A DNA stretch of 64,000 nt from Candidatus Muiribacterium halophilum (GTDB lineage: Bacteria; Muiribacteriota; Muiribacteriia; Muiribacteriales; Muiribacteriaceae), in assembly GCA_023228995.1 (NCBI GenBank), contig JALOAD010000003.1, positions 1-64,000 of the forward strand, given 5' to 3'. Positions 36,037 through 45,645 of the stretch are shown here, piece after piece. Each line of letters opens with the position of its first letter. Position 1 is the stretch's first letter. A program made the translations under genes and the position numbers. The notes below the pieces were generated by a model that was given only the letters and a program-made list of their open reading frames with translations, did not search any database and was not told where the DNA came from.

Positions 36037-36695
36037 TGGAGTTTACAATCAATAACATTGATACAATCATTATAAAACTTAGAGAATTAACCGAAAATTT
36101 TGTTATACCAAGCGTTACTTCCATGGCACTTGATAAAGTATCGCCTTTTGAAATTCTCATATCTACATTGCTTTCACTAAGAACAAAAGATGAAACAACT
36201 TATGAAGTTTCTTTAAAACTCTTTGAAATTGCAAATACGCCTCAAAAAATCTTAAACATTACAGATAAAGAACTTCAAAAAATAATATTCAAAACTGGAT
36301 TTTATAGAAATAAAGCTAAAACTTTAAAACATGTTTCTCAAGAAATAATCAATAAATATGACGGAAATGTTCCTGATTCTATTGAAGAATTACTAACAAT
36401 AAATGGTATTGGAAGAAAAACTGCAAACCTTGTTGTAATAAAAGCTTATAATAAACCAGGTATTTGTGTTGATACACATGTTCATAGAATAAGTAATAGA
36501 ATTGGTTTTGTAAATACAAAAAATGCTGATAAAACCGAATTTGCATTAAGAAAAACACTTCCAAAAAAATATTGGTGTGAAATCAATGACATTCTTGTTA
36601 AACATGGACAAAATATATGCAGACCAATAAGTCCAAAATGCAATCTATGTAATATAACTCAATATTGTAAGCATTTTTTGATTGAAAAGAATTAG
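36033..36695 (+). CDS. nth: Endonuclease III
   Basis: A 220-residue base-excision repair glycosylase/AP lyase. Helix-hairpin-helix LLTINGIGRKTAN with catalytic K129, catalytic D147 in VDTHVHRISNR, and the four-cysteine iron-sulfur loop C-x6-C-x2-C-x5-C (CRPISPKCNLCNITQYC). Typical length. Starts within the stop of the pilin-like gene, so the two are co-transcribed, which is an unusual pairing. Confidence 0.95.
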   Translation: MMEFTINNIDTIIIKLRELTENFVIPSVTSMALDKVSPFEILISTLLSLRTKDETTYEVSLKLFEIANTPQKILNITDKELQKIIFKTGFYRNKAKTLKHVSQEIINKYDGNVPDSIEELLTINGIGRKTANLVVIKAYNKPGICVDTHVHRISNRIGFVNTKNADKTEFALRKTLPKKYWCEINDILVKHGQNICRPISPKCNLCNITQYCKHFLIEKN

Positions 36696-37100
36696 ATTTT
36701 TATAAAAGATTAAAAAATATGTCTGTTAGCACTTACGAGAACTCGATATCAATTTTTTGAATCTATATGTAAAATCTATTTCAAAAAAAAGAAGGATTTT
36801 CTATAAACAAAAGCAAAAAAAAAATCAAAAACAGATCCCGGCTCAGAATCATGCCGGGATGACAAAAATTCAGAATCATGCCGGGATGACATTTTTTATA
36901 GAAATTTCCTTTGGCATGACATTATATTGATTATTGTTTATTTATCATTTAATGATTAGTTAAACAGAAAACTCAAAAACTTTTTGATTTTAATAAAAAA
37001 AATCCCAGCTAAAAAATAAACCGGGATGATTTTTAATTGTTCATTATTATTTCTTAATTATCAGACTTTAGTCTGATTTAATCGTTAATTGCTTCTTCAT
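36696..37100. repeat. Convergent intergenic region with inverted copies of the dispersed repeat
   Basis: At about 36776-36895 lies an inverted, shortened composite repeat: CTATAAACAAAAGC, then CAGATCCCGGCTCAGAATCA and a second GAATCATGCCGGGATGACA, 27 bases apart. The middle of the composite is deleted here. A hairpin CAGACTTTAGTCTG with flanking TAATTA words is at 37060-37075. No gene is seen. Confidence 0.65.
37001..37035. terminator. Weak hairpin between nth and clpX
   Basis: ATCCC and GGGAT flank an AT-rich 17-base insert, with A and T runs outside. It could serve both convergent genes, but the stem is only five pairs. Confidence 0.35.
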
Positions 37101-38366
37101 CTATGCTGATTTTTTTAACTTTTCTCTAATAAGCTGATGTATATCACAAACTGAGTTTTTACATAACATAACCTGTTCAATATACTCAGCATCTATTTTA
37201 CATTCATCAATTCCTTCCATTCCTGGAATTTCATACATAAGATCAAGCATAATCTCTTCCATAATAGCTCTAAGACCTCTTGCACCAGTCTTTCTTTTCA
37301 TAGCTATCTCAGCAATTTTTATAAATGCATCATCTGAAATATCAAGTTTAATATCTTCAAGTTCAAACATTGTCTTATACTGCTTTTCAAGAGAGTTTTT
37401 AGGTTCTTTTAATATTCTAACTAAAGCTTCTTCATCAAGAGTATGAAGAGTACCAAGAATCGGAATCCTTCCAATAAATTCAGGAATAAAACCGAATTTA
37501 ATAAGATCTTGAGGAAGCATATGTTCAAGTAGTTTTTCTTTATCAAGTTTATTGCTTGAAATATCAGCACCAAAACCTATTGTTTTTTGAATTACTCTTT
37601 CTTCAATAATCTTTTCAAGACCAACAAATGCTCCACCGATTATAAAAAGAATATTAGAAGTATCTATTTTAAGATATTCTTGATGAGGATGTTTTCTTCC
37701 ACCCTGAGGAGGAACATTAGCAATTTTGCCTTCAAGCAAAGTCAAAAGAGCCTGTTGAACTCCTTCTCCTGATACATCTCTTGTAATAGAAACATTTTCA
37801 GATTTTTTAGCTATTTTATCTATTTCATCGATATAAATAATACCTTGTTCTGCTTTTTTTAAATTAAAATTAGCATTTTGAATTAATCTTAAAAGAAGAT
37901 TTTCTACATCTTCTCCAACATAACCTGCTTCTGTAAGACTTGTTGCATCACCAATTGCAAAAGGAACATTAAGTATTTTAGCAAGAGTCTGTGCAAAAAG
38001 TGTTTTACCCGAACCAGTTGGTCCTAATAAAAGTATATTACTCTTTTGTATCTCAATTCCTTTAAGAACTGATTTTGGAGTATTTATTCTTTTATAATGA
38101 TTATAAACTGCAACAGAAAGAAGCCTTTTAACTCTTTCCTGTCCAATTACATATTGATCTAAGATTTCATGAATTTTTTTTGGTCTAGGTATTGCATCAA
38201 GTTCACCTTCAACTTCATCTGTCATTTCATCAAGAAGTATATTATGACATAGTTCTACACATTTGTTACATATAGAAACATTATTGCCAGCAAATATTTT
38301 CTTAACTTCAGCTTCAGATCTTCCACAGAATGAACATCTTAGCTTATTTTTGATATTACTTATCAT
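37101..38366 (-). CDS. clpX: ATP-dependent Clp protease ATPase subunit ClpX
   Basis: A 421-residue protein. The N-terminal zinc-binding domain (CSFCGRSE ... CNKCVELC) is followed by AAA+ Walker A GPTGSGKT, Walker [28 protein letters not shown] and the C-terminal [15 protein letters not shown]. It unfolds substrates for ClpP. The start at 38366 has GGGG upstream and gives the normal length; a longer frame to 38405 lacks support. It overlaps clpP by 11 bp. Confidence 0.97.
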   Translation of the reverse strand: MISNIKNKLRCSFCGRSEAEVKKIFAGNNVSICNKCVELCHNILLDEMTDEVEGELDAIPRPKKIHEILDQYVIGQERVKRLLSVAVYNHYKRINTPKSVLKGIEIQKSNILLLGPTGSGKTLFAQTLAKILNVPFAIGDATSLTEAGYVGEDVENLLLRLIQNANFNLKKAEQGIIYIDEIDKIAKKSENVSITRDVSGEGVQQALLTLLEGKIANVPPQGGRKHPHQEYLKIDTSNILFIIGGAFVGLEKIIEERVIQKTIGFGADISSNKLDKEKLLEHMLPQDLIKFGFIPEFIGRIPILGTLHTLDEEALVRILKEPKNSLEKQYKTMFELEDIKLDISDDAFIKIAEIAMKRKTGARGLRAIMEEIMLDLMYEIPGMEGIDECKIDAEYIEQVMLCKNSVCDIHQLIREKLKKSA

Positions 38367-38970
38367 TCTTTTCCCCTTTTTCTTGCACAGTTTTTTTAGG
38401 TTCAATAATTTTGTCGATTATACCGTACTCAAGAGCTTCTTGTGCTGACATAAAAAAATCTCTGTCAGTATCTTTCTGTATTTTTTTCAAAGGCTGTCCT
38501 GTATGTTCTGCAAGCATATTATTTAATAATTCTTTAAACTTTAATATTTCTTTTGCTCGTATTTCAATATCAGTTGCTTGACCCTGAGCTCCACCAAGAG
38601 GCTGATGTATCATTACTCTGGAGTTTGGAAGAGAATATCTTTTACCTGCTGCACCACCTGCAAGTAAAACTGCTCCCATAGAAGCGGCCTGACCAACACA
38701 TATTGTTGAAACATCAGGTTTTATATATCTCATTGTATCATATATTGCTAGTCCAGCGGTAATAACTCCACCAGGACTGTTTATATACATTGAGATTTCT
38801 CTATCTGGGTCTTGGCTTTCAAGAAATAAAAGCTGTGCAATTATTAAATTGGCCATTGTATCTTCTACTTCTGTACCTATAAAAATTATTCTGTCTTTTA
38901 GTAATCTTGAATAAATATCATAAGATCTTTCACCACGTGCTGTTTGCTCAACCACAATTGGGACTAACAT
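38356..38970 (-). CDS. clpP: ATP-dependent Clp protease proteolytic subunit ClpP
   Basis: A 204-residue serine peptidase. The triad is S97 in [11 protein letters not shown]122 in [15 protein letters not shown] and D171 in [10 protein letters not shown]. The order tig-clpP-clpX is the classic arrangement. The start codon is preceded by a GGGG site. Confidence 0.98.
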   Translation of the reverse strand: MLVPIVVEQTARGERSYDIYSRLLKDRIIFIGTEVEDTMANLIIAQLLFLESQDPDREISMYINSPGGVITAGLAIYDTMRYIKPDVSTICVGQAASMGAVLLAGGAAGKRYSLPNSRVMIHQPLGGAQGQATDIEIRAKEILKFKELLNNMLAEHTGQPLKKIQKDTDRDFFMSAQEALEYGIIDKIIEPKKTVQEKGEKNDK

Positions 38971-39012
38971 AATTATTTCCCCCTATAATCTAAAGGCATT
39001 ATTGCCATTATT

Positions 39013-40314
39013 TTAATTTATATCGGCATTGTTTTTAAGAAATTCTAATGTTTTTTCAAGAAGAATTTCTTCATCAACCATAGGTAAATTACCCTGTTTT
39101 ATTATAACTTCTTTTAATCTTTCTTTATCTTGATTCATCATAGAAGCCATTTTATCAAACTTTAACTCTCTATCTTCATCATTTATAATAATATTTTCTT
39201 GTCTAGCTATGTTTTTAAGCAAAAAATCAACTTCAGCCTGTTTAGTAGCACTATTTCTATAATTTTCTCTAAGATTTTCCATATCAGTTTGAGTAGCTTT
39301 CAAATAATCTTCCATAGAAATATTAGGAAAATATCTTTTTATATTTTGTTCAAATTCCTGAACATGTCTATCTATAAAAAACTGAACCATTGTTTCAGGA
39401 ACTTTTGGTTCAACATTTTTAACAACAGCTTCAATAATATTACCGTCTAAATTAGCTTTGTTATTTTTTTCAATATTATCCTTTGTCTTTTTTATATATT
39501 CTTCTTTAATTGCTTGTTCTGAATCAAAACCTACTTTTTTAAGAAATTCTTCATTAATTTCAGGCATAACAACTTTTTTAATACTTTTTATCTCAACATC
39601 AAATACAGCAGGTTTTCCTGCAAGTTTGCCTTCTCTATAATCATCTGGAAATTTAACATGAACTTCTTTTTTATTTCCAACTTTCATACCAATAAGCTGC
39701 TGTTCAAAATTATCAATAAATGAACCTGAACCGATTGTAAGAGAATAATCTTTAGATTCTCCACCTTCAAAAGCTACTCCATCTACTTTACCAAGAAAAT
39801 CAAGACCAACAACATCAGTATCCTCAATTGCACTATCATTGTTTTCTTCATAAGTTGCATGAGTTTTATAAAAACTTTCGATATTTTTCTGTACTTTTTC
39901 ATCAGAAAACACTTCTTCTTTAAACTCTATTTTAATTCCTTTATATTTTGAAGAATCAATTTCTTGTTCAGGAACTGTATCAACTTTAATAATATAAGAA
40001 AAATCTTCACCTTGTTTTAATTCAACATCATCAACATGCTGATCAAGAGTTTTTACATCGATGTTTTTTACTGCATCATAATAACTTTCTTCGACTAATA
40101 TTCTCTTGGTTTCTTCTTCAAAATATTCTTTTCCAACTCTAACTTCAAGAACTTTTTTAGGAACTTTACCTTTTCTAAAACCAGGAATTGAAATCCTTTT
40201 CATAAGATCTTTGTAAACTCTTTCTATTGCTTCATCTACTTTTTTTACTGGCAAAGTAACTTTATATGAAACTTTACCTTCCTTACCGTTTCTTTCAATT
40301 TCATTAATCTGCAT
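39013..40314 (-). CDS. tig: Trigger factor
   Basis: A 433-residue ribosome-associated chaperone. The N-terminal ribosome-binding signature ISIPGFRKGKVPKKVLEVR, the PPIase-like domain (VVGLDFLGKVDGVAFEGG, SFIDNFEQQLIGMKVG) and the C-terminal helical arms are all present. GGAGG precedes the ATG. First gene of tig-clpP-clpX. Confidence 0.97.
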   Translation of the reverse strand: MQINEIERNGKEGKVSYKVTLPVKKVDEAIERVYKDLMKRISIPGFRKGKVPKKVLEVRVGKEYFEEETKRILVEESYYDAVKNIDVKTLDQHVDDVELKQGEDFSYIIKVDTVPEQEIDSSKYKGIKIEFKEEVFSDEKVQKNIESFYKTHATYEENNDSAIEDTDVVGLDFLGKVDGVAFEGGESKDYSLTIGSGSFIDNFEQQLIGMKVGNKKEVHVKFPDDYREGKLAGKPAVFDVEIKSIKKVVMPEINEEFLKKVGFDSEQAIKEEYIKKTKDNIEKNNKANLDGNIIEAVVKNVEPKVPETMVQFFIDRHVQEFEQNIKRYFPNISMEDYLKATQTDMENLRENYRNSATKQAEVDFLLKNIARQENIIINDEDRELKFDKMASMMNQDKERLKEVIIKQGNLPMVDEEILLEKTLEFLKNNADIN

Positions 40315-40398
40315 ACAAATCCTCCGATTAAAAAAAGTCTATAGTTTTTTTTGAGATTTTATTTTAAAAAAAGACTACAGGTATTATATTTATATATA

Positions 40399-40427
40399 AA
40401 AATACAAAATTAGAACAAAATAGTCAA
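40399..40427 (-). promoter_or_regulatory. Promoter of tig-clpP-clpX
   Basis: TTGACT, 17-bp spacer, TATTTT. It begins immediately after the T-run of the upstream small-RNA terminator, so the two transcripts are separate. Confidence 0.45.
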
Positions 40428-40429
40428 AC

Positions 40430-40458
40430 AAAAAAAAAGCCCCCGTATGTACCGGGGG
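40430..40458 (-). terminator. Intrinsic terminator of the sigma-54 small RNA
   Basis: On the minus strand CCCCCG, loop GTACATA, CGGGGG, then C and nine T. This is one of the most GC-rich stretches of the window. No coding gene ends near it. Confidence 0.92.
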
Positions 40459-40535
40459 ATTAAAGGGAGTATAATATGTTCTGGGAGACTTCACTACTTA
40501 CCCAGGGGTAGGCAAAGTTCATTAAAGTACTTTGC
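40430..40535 (-). ncRNA. Structured small RNA, about 105 nt, sigma-54-dependent (predicted)
   Basis: There is no open frame. Three stems follow each other on the minus strand. Hairpin 1 is GCAAAGT...ACTTTGC (40535-40529 with 40518-40512, 10-base loop), beginning within one base of the predicted transcription start. Hairpin 2 is CTGGG...CCCAG (40505-40501 with 40485-40481, 15-base loop GTAAG-type). The terminator stem is at 40458-40440. A perfect sigma-54 promoter lies at the right distance upstream. No known RNA family was recognised: the CsrA-type GGA loops are absent and it does not look like the Vibrio Qrr RNAs, which share only the promoter class. It is likely a trans-acting or protein-binding regulator. 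Confidence 0.7.
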
Positions 40536-40546
40536 AAAAATATATA

Positions 40547-40562
40547 TGCAAGTTCTGTGCCA
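40547..40562 (-). promoter_or_regulatory. Sigma-54 promoter of the small RNA
   Basis: TGGCACAGAACTTGCA matches TGGCAC-N5-TTGC exactly, with GG and GC ten bases apart. The predicted +1 is about 40536. The 40563-40732 stretch upstream is AT-rich with no gene and could hold an enhancer-binding-protein site; none was recognised. Confidence 0.82.
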
Positions 40563-40732
40563 AACAAAAGAAGATTTTAGAATTTCATTGTATTTTGACT
40601 ATATAACTTGATTTAAATGTGTTTTATATTTTTTTTAGATTTCAATAAAGACAATTTTATTCTTAAACAATAATAAGTAGATGATTATTTTTTAGACACT
40701 TTCTGTTTTATTTTTAAACAAAATAGATATAT

Positions 40733-41317
40733 TCAGATTTTATCAACAAACTTAAAAAACCTTGAAAAAGCTAAAGATCTATGACTTATTCTATTTTTTT
40801 GTTCTGAAGATATCTGAGCCATTGTCAATTTATAATCAGGAAGATAAAAAACAGGATCATATCCAAATCCGTTTAAACCAATACATTTTTCAAGTATAAT
40901 TCCATATACTTCTCCAGTAAAAAGAAATATTTCTTCTGGAGATAAATATAAACATACAACACAAACAAATTTAGCTTTTCTATCTGATTTTTTAACACCT
41001 TTTAATTCAATAACAAGCTTTTCAATGTTTTTTTGACTATTGCCACCGCTATATCTTGAAGAATAAATTCCCGGAAATCCGTTTAATTTCTGAACACATA
41101 AACCAGAATCGTCAGATAAAACTGGTTTTTTATATAAATTATATATATACTCAGCTTTAATAATAGCATTATCATAAAAGCTTTTTCCGTTTTCTTCAAT
41201 TTCTGGAATTTCAATATCTGGATGACACAAAATATCACCTTCGAATTTATTATCAAAGGCGATATTTTTAATTTCTTCTATTTTATGTAAATTTTTACTT
41301 GCAAGTATAATTTCCAT
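40733..41317 (-). CDS. rdgB: XTP/dITP diphosphatase (HAM1 family)
   Basis: A 194-residue house-cleaning pyrophosphatase for deaminated purine nucleotides. It shows [14 protein letters not shown] (substrate loop), [28 protein letters not shown], and [21 protein letters not shown]. Overlaps rph by 23 bp, a frequent pairing. Confidence 0.96.
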   Translation of the reverse strand: MEIILASKNLHKIEEIKNIAFDNKFEGDILCHPDIEIPEIEENGKSFYDNAIIKAEYIYNLYKKPVLSDDSGLCVQKLNGFPGIYSSRYSGGNSQKNIEKLVIELKGVKKSDRKAKFVCVVCLYLSPEEIFLFTGEVYGIILEKCIGLNGFGYDPVFYLPDYKLTMAQISSEQKNRISHRSLAFSRFFKFVDKI

Positions 41318-42047
41318 TCAAATTTTCCTGTTTTTCAATTAATTCATGAATTCCTTTTTTAGCTAGATTCATAAGAGCATTCAACTCTTCCATATTAAAT
41401 GTATTTTCCTCACCTGTTCCCTGAATTTCAACAAATTCACCTTTATCTGTCATTATTATATTCATATCAACATCAGCCACAGAATCTTCTTCATAACAAA
41501 GGTCAAGAACTGGAGTGTTTTTATAAAGTCCAACACTAACTGCTGCAATATAATTTTTTATAGGATTATGTTTTATTTTACCTTTTTTTTCCATCCATTC
41601 AACAGCATCAATAATTGCAATCATAGCACCAGTTATAGAAGCTGTTCTTGTTCCACCATCAGCTTGAATAACATCACAATCTATCCATAAAGTATGTTCA
41701 CCGATTTTTTTTAAATCAATTACAGCTCTTAAAGCTCTTCCTATAAGTCTTTGAATTTCCATAGTTCTTCCGCCCTGTTTACCACGAGAAGCTTCTCTTT
41801 TGGATCTTGTATGAGTTGATCTTGGAAGCATAGAATATTCAGCTGTTATCCAACCTTGATTTTTACCTTTCAAAAAAGGAGGAACTCCATCTTCAACGCT
41901 TACATTACAAAGAACTTTTGTATTTCCAACTTCTATAAGAACAGAACCTTCAGCATGAAGTGTATAATTTCTTGTAACTTTAACTTTTCTTAATTCATCT
42001 GATTTTCTTCCGTCAATTCTTTTTAATTCAAAACTACTATCTTTCAT
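41295..42047 (-). CDS. rph: Ribonuclease PH
   Basis: A 250-residue phosphorolytic 3'-5' exoribonuclease for tRNA maturation. Recognised by [17 protein letters not shown], the RxxGR-type [30 protein letters not shown] and the C-terminal [18 protein letters not shown] before the ATG. In an operon with rdgB, and 32 bp after murI. Confidence 0.97.
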   Translation of the reverse strand: MKDSSFELKRIDGRKSDELRKVKVTRNYTLHAEGSVLIEVGNTKVLCNVSVEDGVPPFLKGKNQGWITAEYSMLPRSTHTRSKREASRGKQGGRTMEIQRLIGRALRAVIDLKKIGEHTLWIDCDVIQADGGTRTASITGAMIAIIDAVEWMEKKGKIKHNPIKNYIAAVSVGLYKNTPVLDLCYEEDSVADVDMNIIMTDKGEFVEIQGTGEENTFNMEELNALMNLAKKGIHELIEKQENLNGNYTCK

Positions 42048-42079
42048 TTTTATCTCCTTTTTATAAAATCAAAATCGAT

Positions 42080-42847
42080 TTAACCAATATTAACTATTTC
42101 AGCTTTTATGCTTTTATCTAAAAATAATTTGCTTAAACTTGAAAAGTTTTCAGGTCTGTCAGTAACATAAAATTCTGATTTTTTTTTATTTTCATCTTTT
42201 TTTAGATATTTTTCTATATAACTAACTATTTTCATACTAGCATCAACTAATTCTATATCATTACCTAAAAATTTAGAAATAGTCTTTTTTAAAGCAGGAT
42301 AATGTGTACATGCCAAAATAAGAGTATCAATTTTACCAGTAAAATCTAAAAGGTATTTTGCAATAATCATATCTGCAATCGGACCATCTACAATACCTTC
42401 TTCAACTAGAGGAACAAATAAAGGACACGGTTTTTTCAAAATTTTTATATCAGGTTTTTTATTTAAAAGTAATTCCTCATATCTTCCTGATTTTATTGTA
42501 TTATGAGTACCAATAATACCGATTCTGTTTTTGTTTGTGAATAAAGCAGCTTCAACACCAGACTCTACAACGCCAATAACTGGAATTTTATAAATATCAT
42601 TAAGATATGGTAAAGCAACAGAAGATACTGTATTACAAGCTACAATTATTACATCTACACCTTGTAATATGAGAAAATTAAAAGCTTGCTGAGATAATCT
42701 TTTTATAGTTTCGACTGATTTTGAACCGTATGGAAGATGTGCTGTATCTCCAAAATAGCAAATCGAATGACCTTTTGTTTCATCAAGAATTGAACGAACA
42801 ACACTTAAACCACCTAGTCCAGAATCAAAAACTCCAATTTTTGCCAT
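42080..42847 (-). CDS. murI: Glutamate racemase
   Basis: A 255-residue cofactor-independent racemase providing D-Glu for peptidoglycan. Catalytic cysteines in ACNTVSS and ILACTHYPAL; GVFDSGLGGLSV at the start and YFGDTAHLPYG are typical. First of murI-rph-rdgB. Confidence 0.96.
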   Translation of the reverse strand: MAKIGVFDSGLGGLSVVRSILDETKGHSICYFGDTAHLPYGSKSVETIKRLSQQAFNFLILQGVDVIIVACNTVSSVALPYLNDIYKIPVIGVVESGVEAALFTNKNRIGIIGTHNTIKSGRYEELLLNKKPDIKILKKPCPLFVPLVEEGIVDGPIADMIIAKYLLDFTGKIDTLILACTHYPALKKTISKFLGNDIELVDASMKIVSYIEKYLKKDENKKKSEFYVTDRPENFSSLSKLFLDKSIKAEIVNIG

Positions 42848-42974
42848 AGCAAAAAATATAGCATAAATCTATAAAATTAACAAGATTTAAAAACACGGAG
42901 AAAACCGGGTTTCGGGTTCTAGGATTCGTAAAAATATAAAATCAATAAATTTTTTTCTCATTTTCATTATTTTT

Positions 42975-43070
42975 ATTACTAACAATTTTAGTTGTGCTTA
43001 CTAGATTGGCTTTACAAATCGCTAACAAGACTACGAAGGAGTCGCTAACTAATAAATTTATGCTAACTGC
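42975..43070. repeat. Intergenic hairpin/word array upstream of 43136
   Basis: GACTACGAAGGAGTC and the looser GATTGGCTTTACAAATC are separated by CGCTAAC/GCTAACTAA words, matching the arrays at 4640-4880 and 14590-14702. The 42848-42974 part holds a low-complexity GGGTTTCGGGTTCTAGG patch and nothing else recognised. Confidence 0.45.
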
Positions 43071-43135
43071 ATTTACCTTTTTAATTTTTTTACCGATAAC
43101 TAACAAAACATTACATGGATGTAAGGGTGGTTATT

Positions 43136-43519
43136 ATGAAAAAATGGATTTTAGTATTTATCGCTACAGCTGGTTCTCTTTATTCACTATTTTCAACTAC
43201 AGTCGATTGTCAAAAACTTTATTGTGCTCCCGAATACGCTAGGAACACTGTAAAAACTCAAACTAATATCGATAAAAAAATTATATCTTATAAAAACATT
43301 CAAATTCACGCTCCAATTATAAAAGATTTTGATAAAATTGAAATAATAGGAATTGATCGAGCTGAACTTCCTATTGTTTATTACAAATACAATAATGATA
43401 TTAAAACTGCAAAATTAAATGATATTATTGATAAAAATTATCAGATTATAAATGTTGAGGATAATTCAGTTATAATAAAAGATATTGTAACAAGTAAAGA
43501 CAAAAAATATAATTTTTAA
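43136..43519 (+). CDS. Small secreted protein of unknown function
   Basis: A 127-residue protein with a signal peptide (WILVFIATAGSLYSLFSTTV). The mature part has two Cys near the start and a beta-rich C-terminal half (KIEIIGIDRAELPIVYYKYN, YQIINVEDNSVIIKDIV) reminiscent of small SH3-like or PilP-type domains. No firm family. Start chosen at 43136 after AAGGGTGG; an upstream in-frame ATG at 43115 would disrupt the signal. It is a single gene followed by a terminator. Confidence 0.55.
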   Translation: MKKWILVFIATAGSLYSLFSTTVDCQKLYCAPEYARNTVKTQTNIDKKIISYKNIQIHAPIIKDFDKIEIIGIDRAELPIVYYKYNNDIKTAKLNDIIDKNYQIINVEDNSVIIKDIVTSKDKKYNF

Positions 43520-43529
43520 AAACTGTAAA

Positions 43530-43563
43530 AAAAATCCCAGTTTAATATCAAACTGGGATTTTT
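43530..43563. terminator. Bidirectional intrinsic terminator
   Basis: AAATCCCAGTTT and AAACTGGGATTT around AATATC, with A and T runs outside. It serves the plus gene ending at 43519 and the minus operon ending at 43575. Confidence 0.92.
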
Positions 43564-43574
43564 TTTAATTAATT

Positions 43575-45644
43575 TTACTTTTTTTCTAATACTATATATT
43601 CTTCACTCCATCTTGAAAGATTTTCATAAGCTTTTTTGTAATTAGGATAATGTTCTTTTTTTAGAAGTGATTTTTTATTTATCTCACTATAATTTAGTTT
43701 AAATTCTCTATCTTTTAAATTTACTTCAGAATTAATTGTAAAATAGTCATATATACTAAAGTTTCTAATGCTAGGTGCAGAATATATTTTATATCCTTCA
43801 GGAATTGTTATTTTAAATTCAGTATTTTCTGTAGATATAGTATTTGATATACTATAATCAAACATTCTTTCTTCTTGACCAAGCGAAGAAACTTCAAAAT
43901 AAATCGGAAGTCTAAACATTAAAAGTTTGTCACCTGTTTTTTGTGCAAAATCTTCAATTTTACATTTTACTTTTAATATTACATCTTTATCAATGCTATC
44001 AAGATTTTCAAAACTAAAATCTATAAGTTTGGCTGATGAATGGTAATATTTAACAAATTTTTGCATATCATTAATTATATCATCTTGTTTAGTATATCTG
44101 TATTTTCTGTATGAACTTCCAGCCCCATTAAAATACTCAAGCGTTATATCAAATTCCATATCTCCGTTTTTTGAAAGTGTTCCAGCAATATAAGAGTTAG
44201 AATCAACTATATTCTCATTATCAAAATCAATTTCCTTATATTCACCCGTATTTATGTTCAAAGAATAATATTTACCAACAATTCTGTCGCATAAGCTTGA
44301 TAAATTGGAATTTGCACGAATAAACATTTCTTTATTATTTATTGTTACGCAAAGAATTGGAAAATCAAATTTTTCTATTTTAGGTTTTTTTTCAAAATGA
44401 AAATTATCTTTTGATGCTAAATATAAAATCTCAGACTTAATCCCTGATTTTTTCAACATTACTCTAAATAAATTAAGTCTATCAAGAGTGTTTCCTCTTT
44501 TGTTTTTTAAAGTAATGCTAATATTATGGGGATAATATTTTGAATATTTCATAATTATATTCAAATCATTTATTTCTCTGTTTATATATTTGAATATACT
44601 ATGCAGTTTTTCCTCTTCCGAGCTTTGTTCTGCTGTTATTTCAGCTAAAACCACATCAACAATTTCAGAGTGTTTTTCAGATTCTTCATAAGATTTTTTT
44701 AACTGTTTCATCTGTTCATTAAATGTAATATTTGCTAAATCCCATTTTATAACTTTGCCATAAGTCCAAAATGGTGGCATATTTTCTTCTGGCAATAAAG
44801 CATTAATATTTTTATTAATAATTGTATAAACAACTCTGTCATTTTTAATTTTTTTATCAATATTAAGATTATCTGTATTAAAACCTTCAATATAGAATTT
44901 ATCCTGCATTTTTAGAGGAAAACTAATAATAAATTTTTTCTCAAGACATGGTTCATCTAACGATAAATAAATATTATCATATATTCCTTTTGTAACATTA
45001 GTATCTTCCTTAGAAACAGATTCTATTTCATAATCTATTATAGAACCTACATCAACTTTTGGAAGTGATAAAATAAGCTGTTTAAGATCATCATATTCAG
45101 CATAATAGGAAAATATAGAAGATTTTTTTATTGAAAAATCATCTACATAAGAAATATCACCATTATTTATTGTTCTTCCAAAAAGTATATCAATTTTTTT
45201 ATTATCTGAATCAAAATAATTTCCTGGAATAGTTCCTCGACTTTTTGCTCTTTCTTTGCAAATAAGTTCAATTCTTCTATGTTTTACTGTGTTAATATAA
45301 TTTTCATCGATATAATATTCAGTTTTATCAAGTAAAGTTACATAATTTGAATCTGGATAATCCGAAATTTTCGGAGCTTTTTTTATTATATCTCTTATGT
45401 ATTTATCTTTAATATCATTAACTTTATACTCACCTTTTATTTCTCTGTATTTTGGCAATTCAAGTCTTAAAACTTCATCTTTAAAAAAAGACATAACTTT
45501 ATCATCTGTTTTTAAATAGATTTTTTCGTTATCAATTTTATAAATATCTCCATTAATCTCTTCGCCATTATTTAAAAATACAACATCAGTAAATACAGCT
45601 ATATTAATACAAATAATTAATAATAAAAACAATAATTTTTTCAT
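43575..45644 (-). CDS. DUF3857/transglutaminase-like protein lacking the catalytic Cys
   Basis: A 689-residue secreted protein. Signal peptide (KLLFLLLIICINIAVF), a short SH3-like start (VVFLNNGEEINGDIYKID), a DUF3857 beta-sandwich (about 150-310) and a transglutaminase core near 345-440. The core reads NKRGNTLDRLNLFRVMLKKSG where active members have G-[DN]-C-x-D; the nucleophile is Thr, so it is probably inactive. A C-terminal beta domain follows. Start at 45644 with GGGAG, one base after the stop of its paralogue. Periplasmic or surface location inferred. Confidence 0.75.
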   Translation of the reverse strand: MKKLLFLLLIICINIAVFTDVVFLNNGEEINGDIYKIDNEKIYLKTDDKVMSFFKDEVLRLELPKYREIKGEYKVNDIKDKYIRDIIKKAPKISDYPDSNYVTLLDKTEYYIDENYINTVKHRRIELICKERAKSRGTIPGNYFDSDNKKIDILFGRTINNGDISYVDDFSIKKSSIFSYYAEYDDLKQLILSLPKVDVGSIIDYEIESVSKEDTNVTKGIYDNIYLSLDEPCLEKKFIISFPLKMQDKFYIEGFNTDNLNIDKKIKNDRVVYTIINKNINALLPEENMPPFWTYGKVIKWDLANITFNEQMKQLKKSYEESEKHSEIVDVVLAEITAEQSSEEEKLHSIFKYINREINDLNIIMKYSKYYPHNISITLKNKRGNTLDRLNLFRVMLKKSGIKSEILYLASKDNFHFEKKPKIEKFDFPILCVTINNKEMFIRANSNLSSLCDRIVGKYYSLNINTGEYKEIDFDNENIVDSNSYIAGTLSKNGDMEFDITLEYFNGAGSSYRKYRYTKQDDIINDMQKFVKYYHSSAKLIDFSFENLDSIDKDVILKVKCKIEDFAQKTGDKLLMFRLPIYFEVSSLGQEERMFDYSISNTISTENTEFKITIPEGYKIYSAPSIRNFSIYDYFTINSEVNLKDREFKLNYSEINKKSLLKKEHYPNYKKAYENLSRWSEEYIVLEKK

Positions 45645-45645
45645 A

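Noticed and set aside
40547-40562. Sigma-54 promoter as the main promoter of tig
   Set aside because: A strong terminator intervenes and a TTGACT-type promoter follows it; read-through is possible but is not the simplest reading.
43575-43720. Premature end of the transglutaminase-like gene by the terminator
   Set aside because: The frame ends in a natural stop 12 bases before the bidirectional terminator, and the length is close to that of its paralogue.
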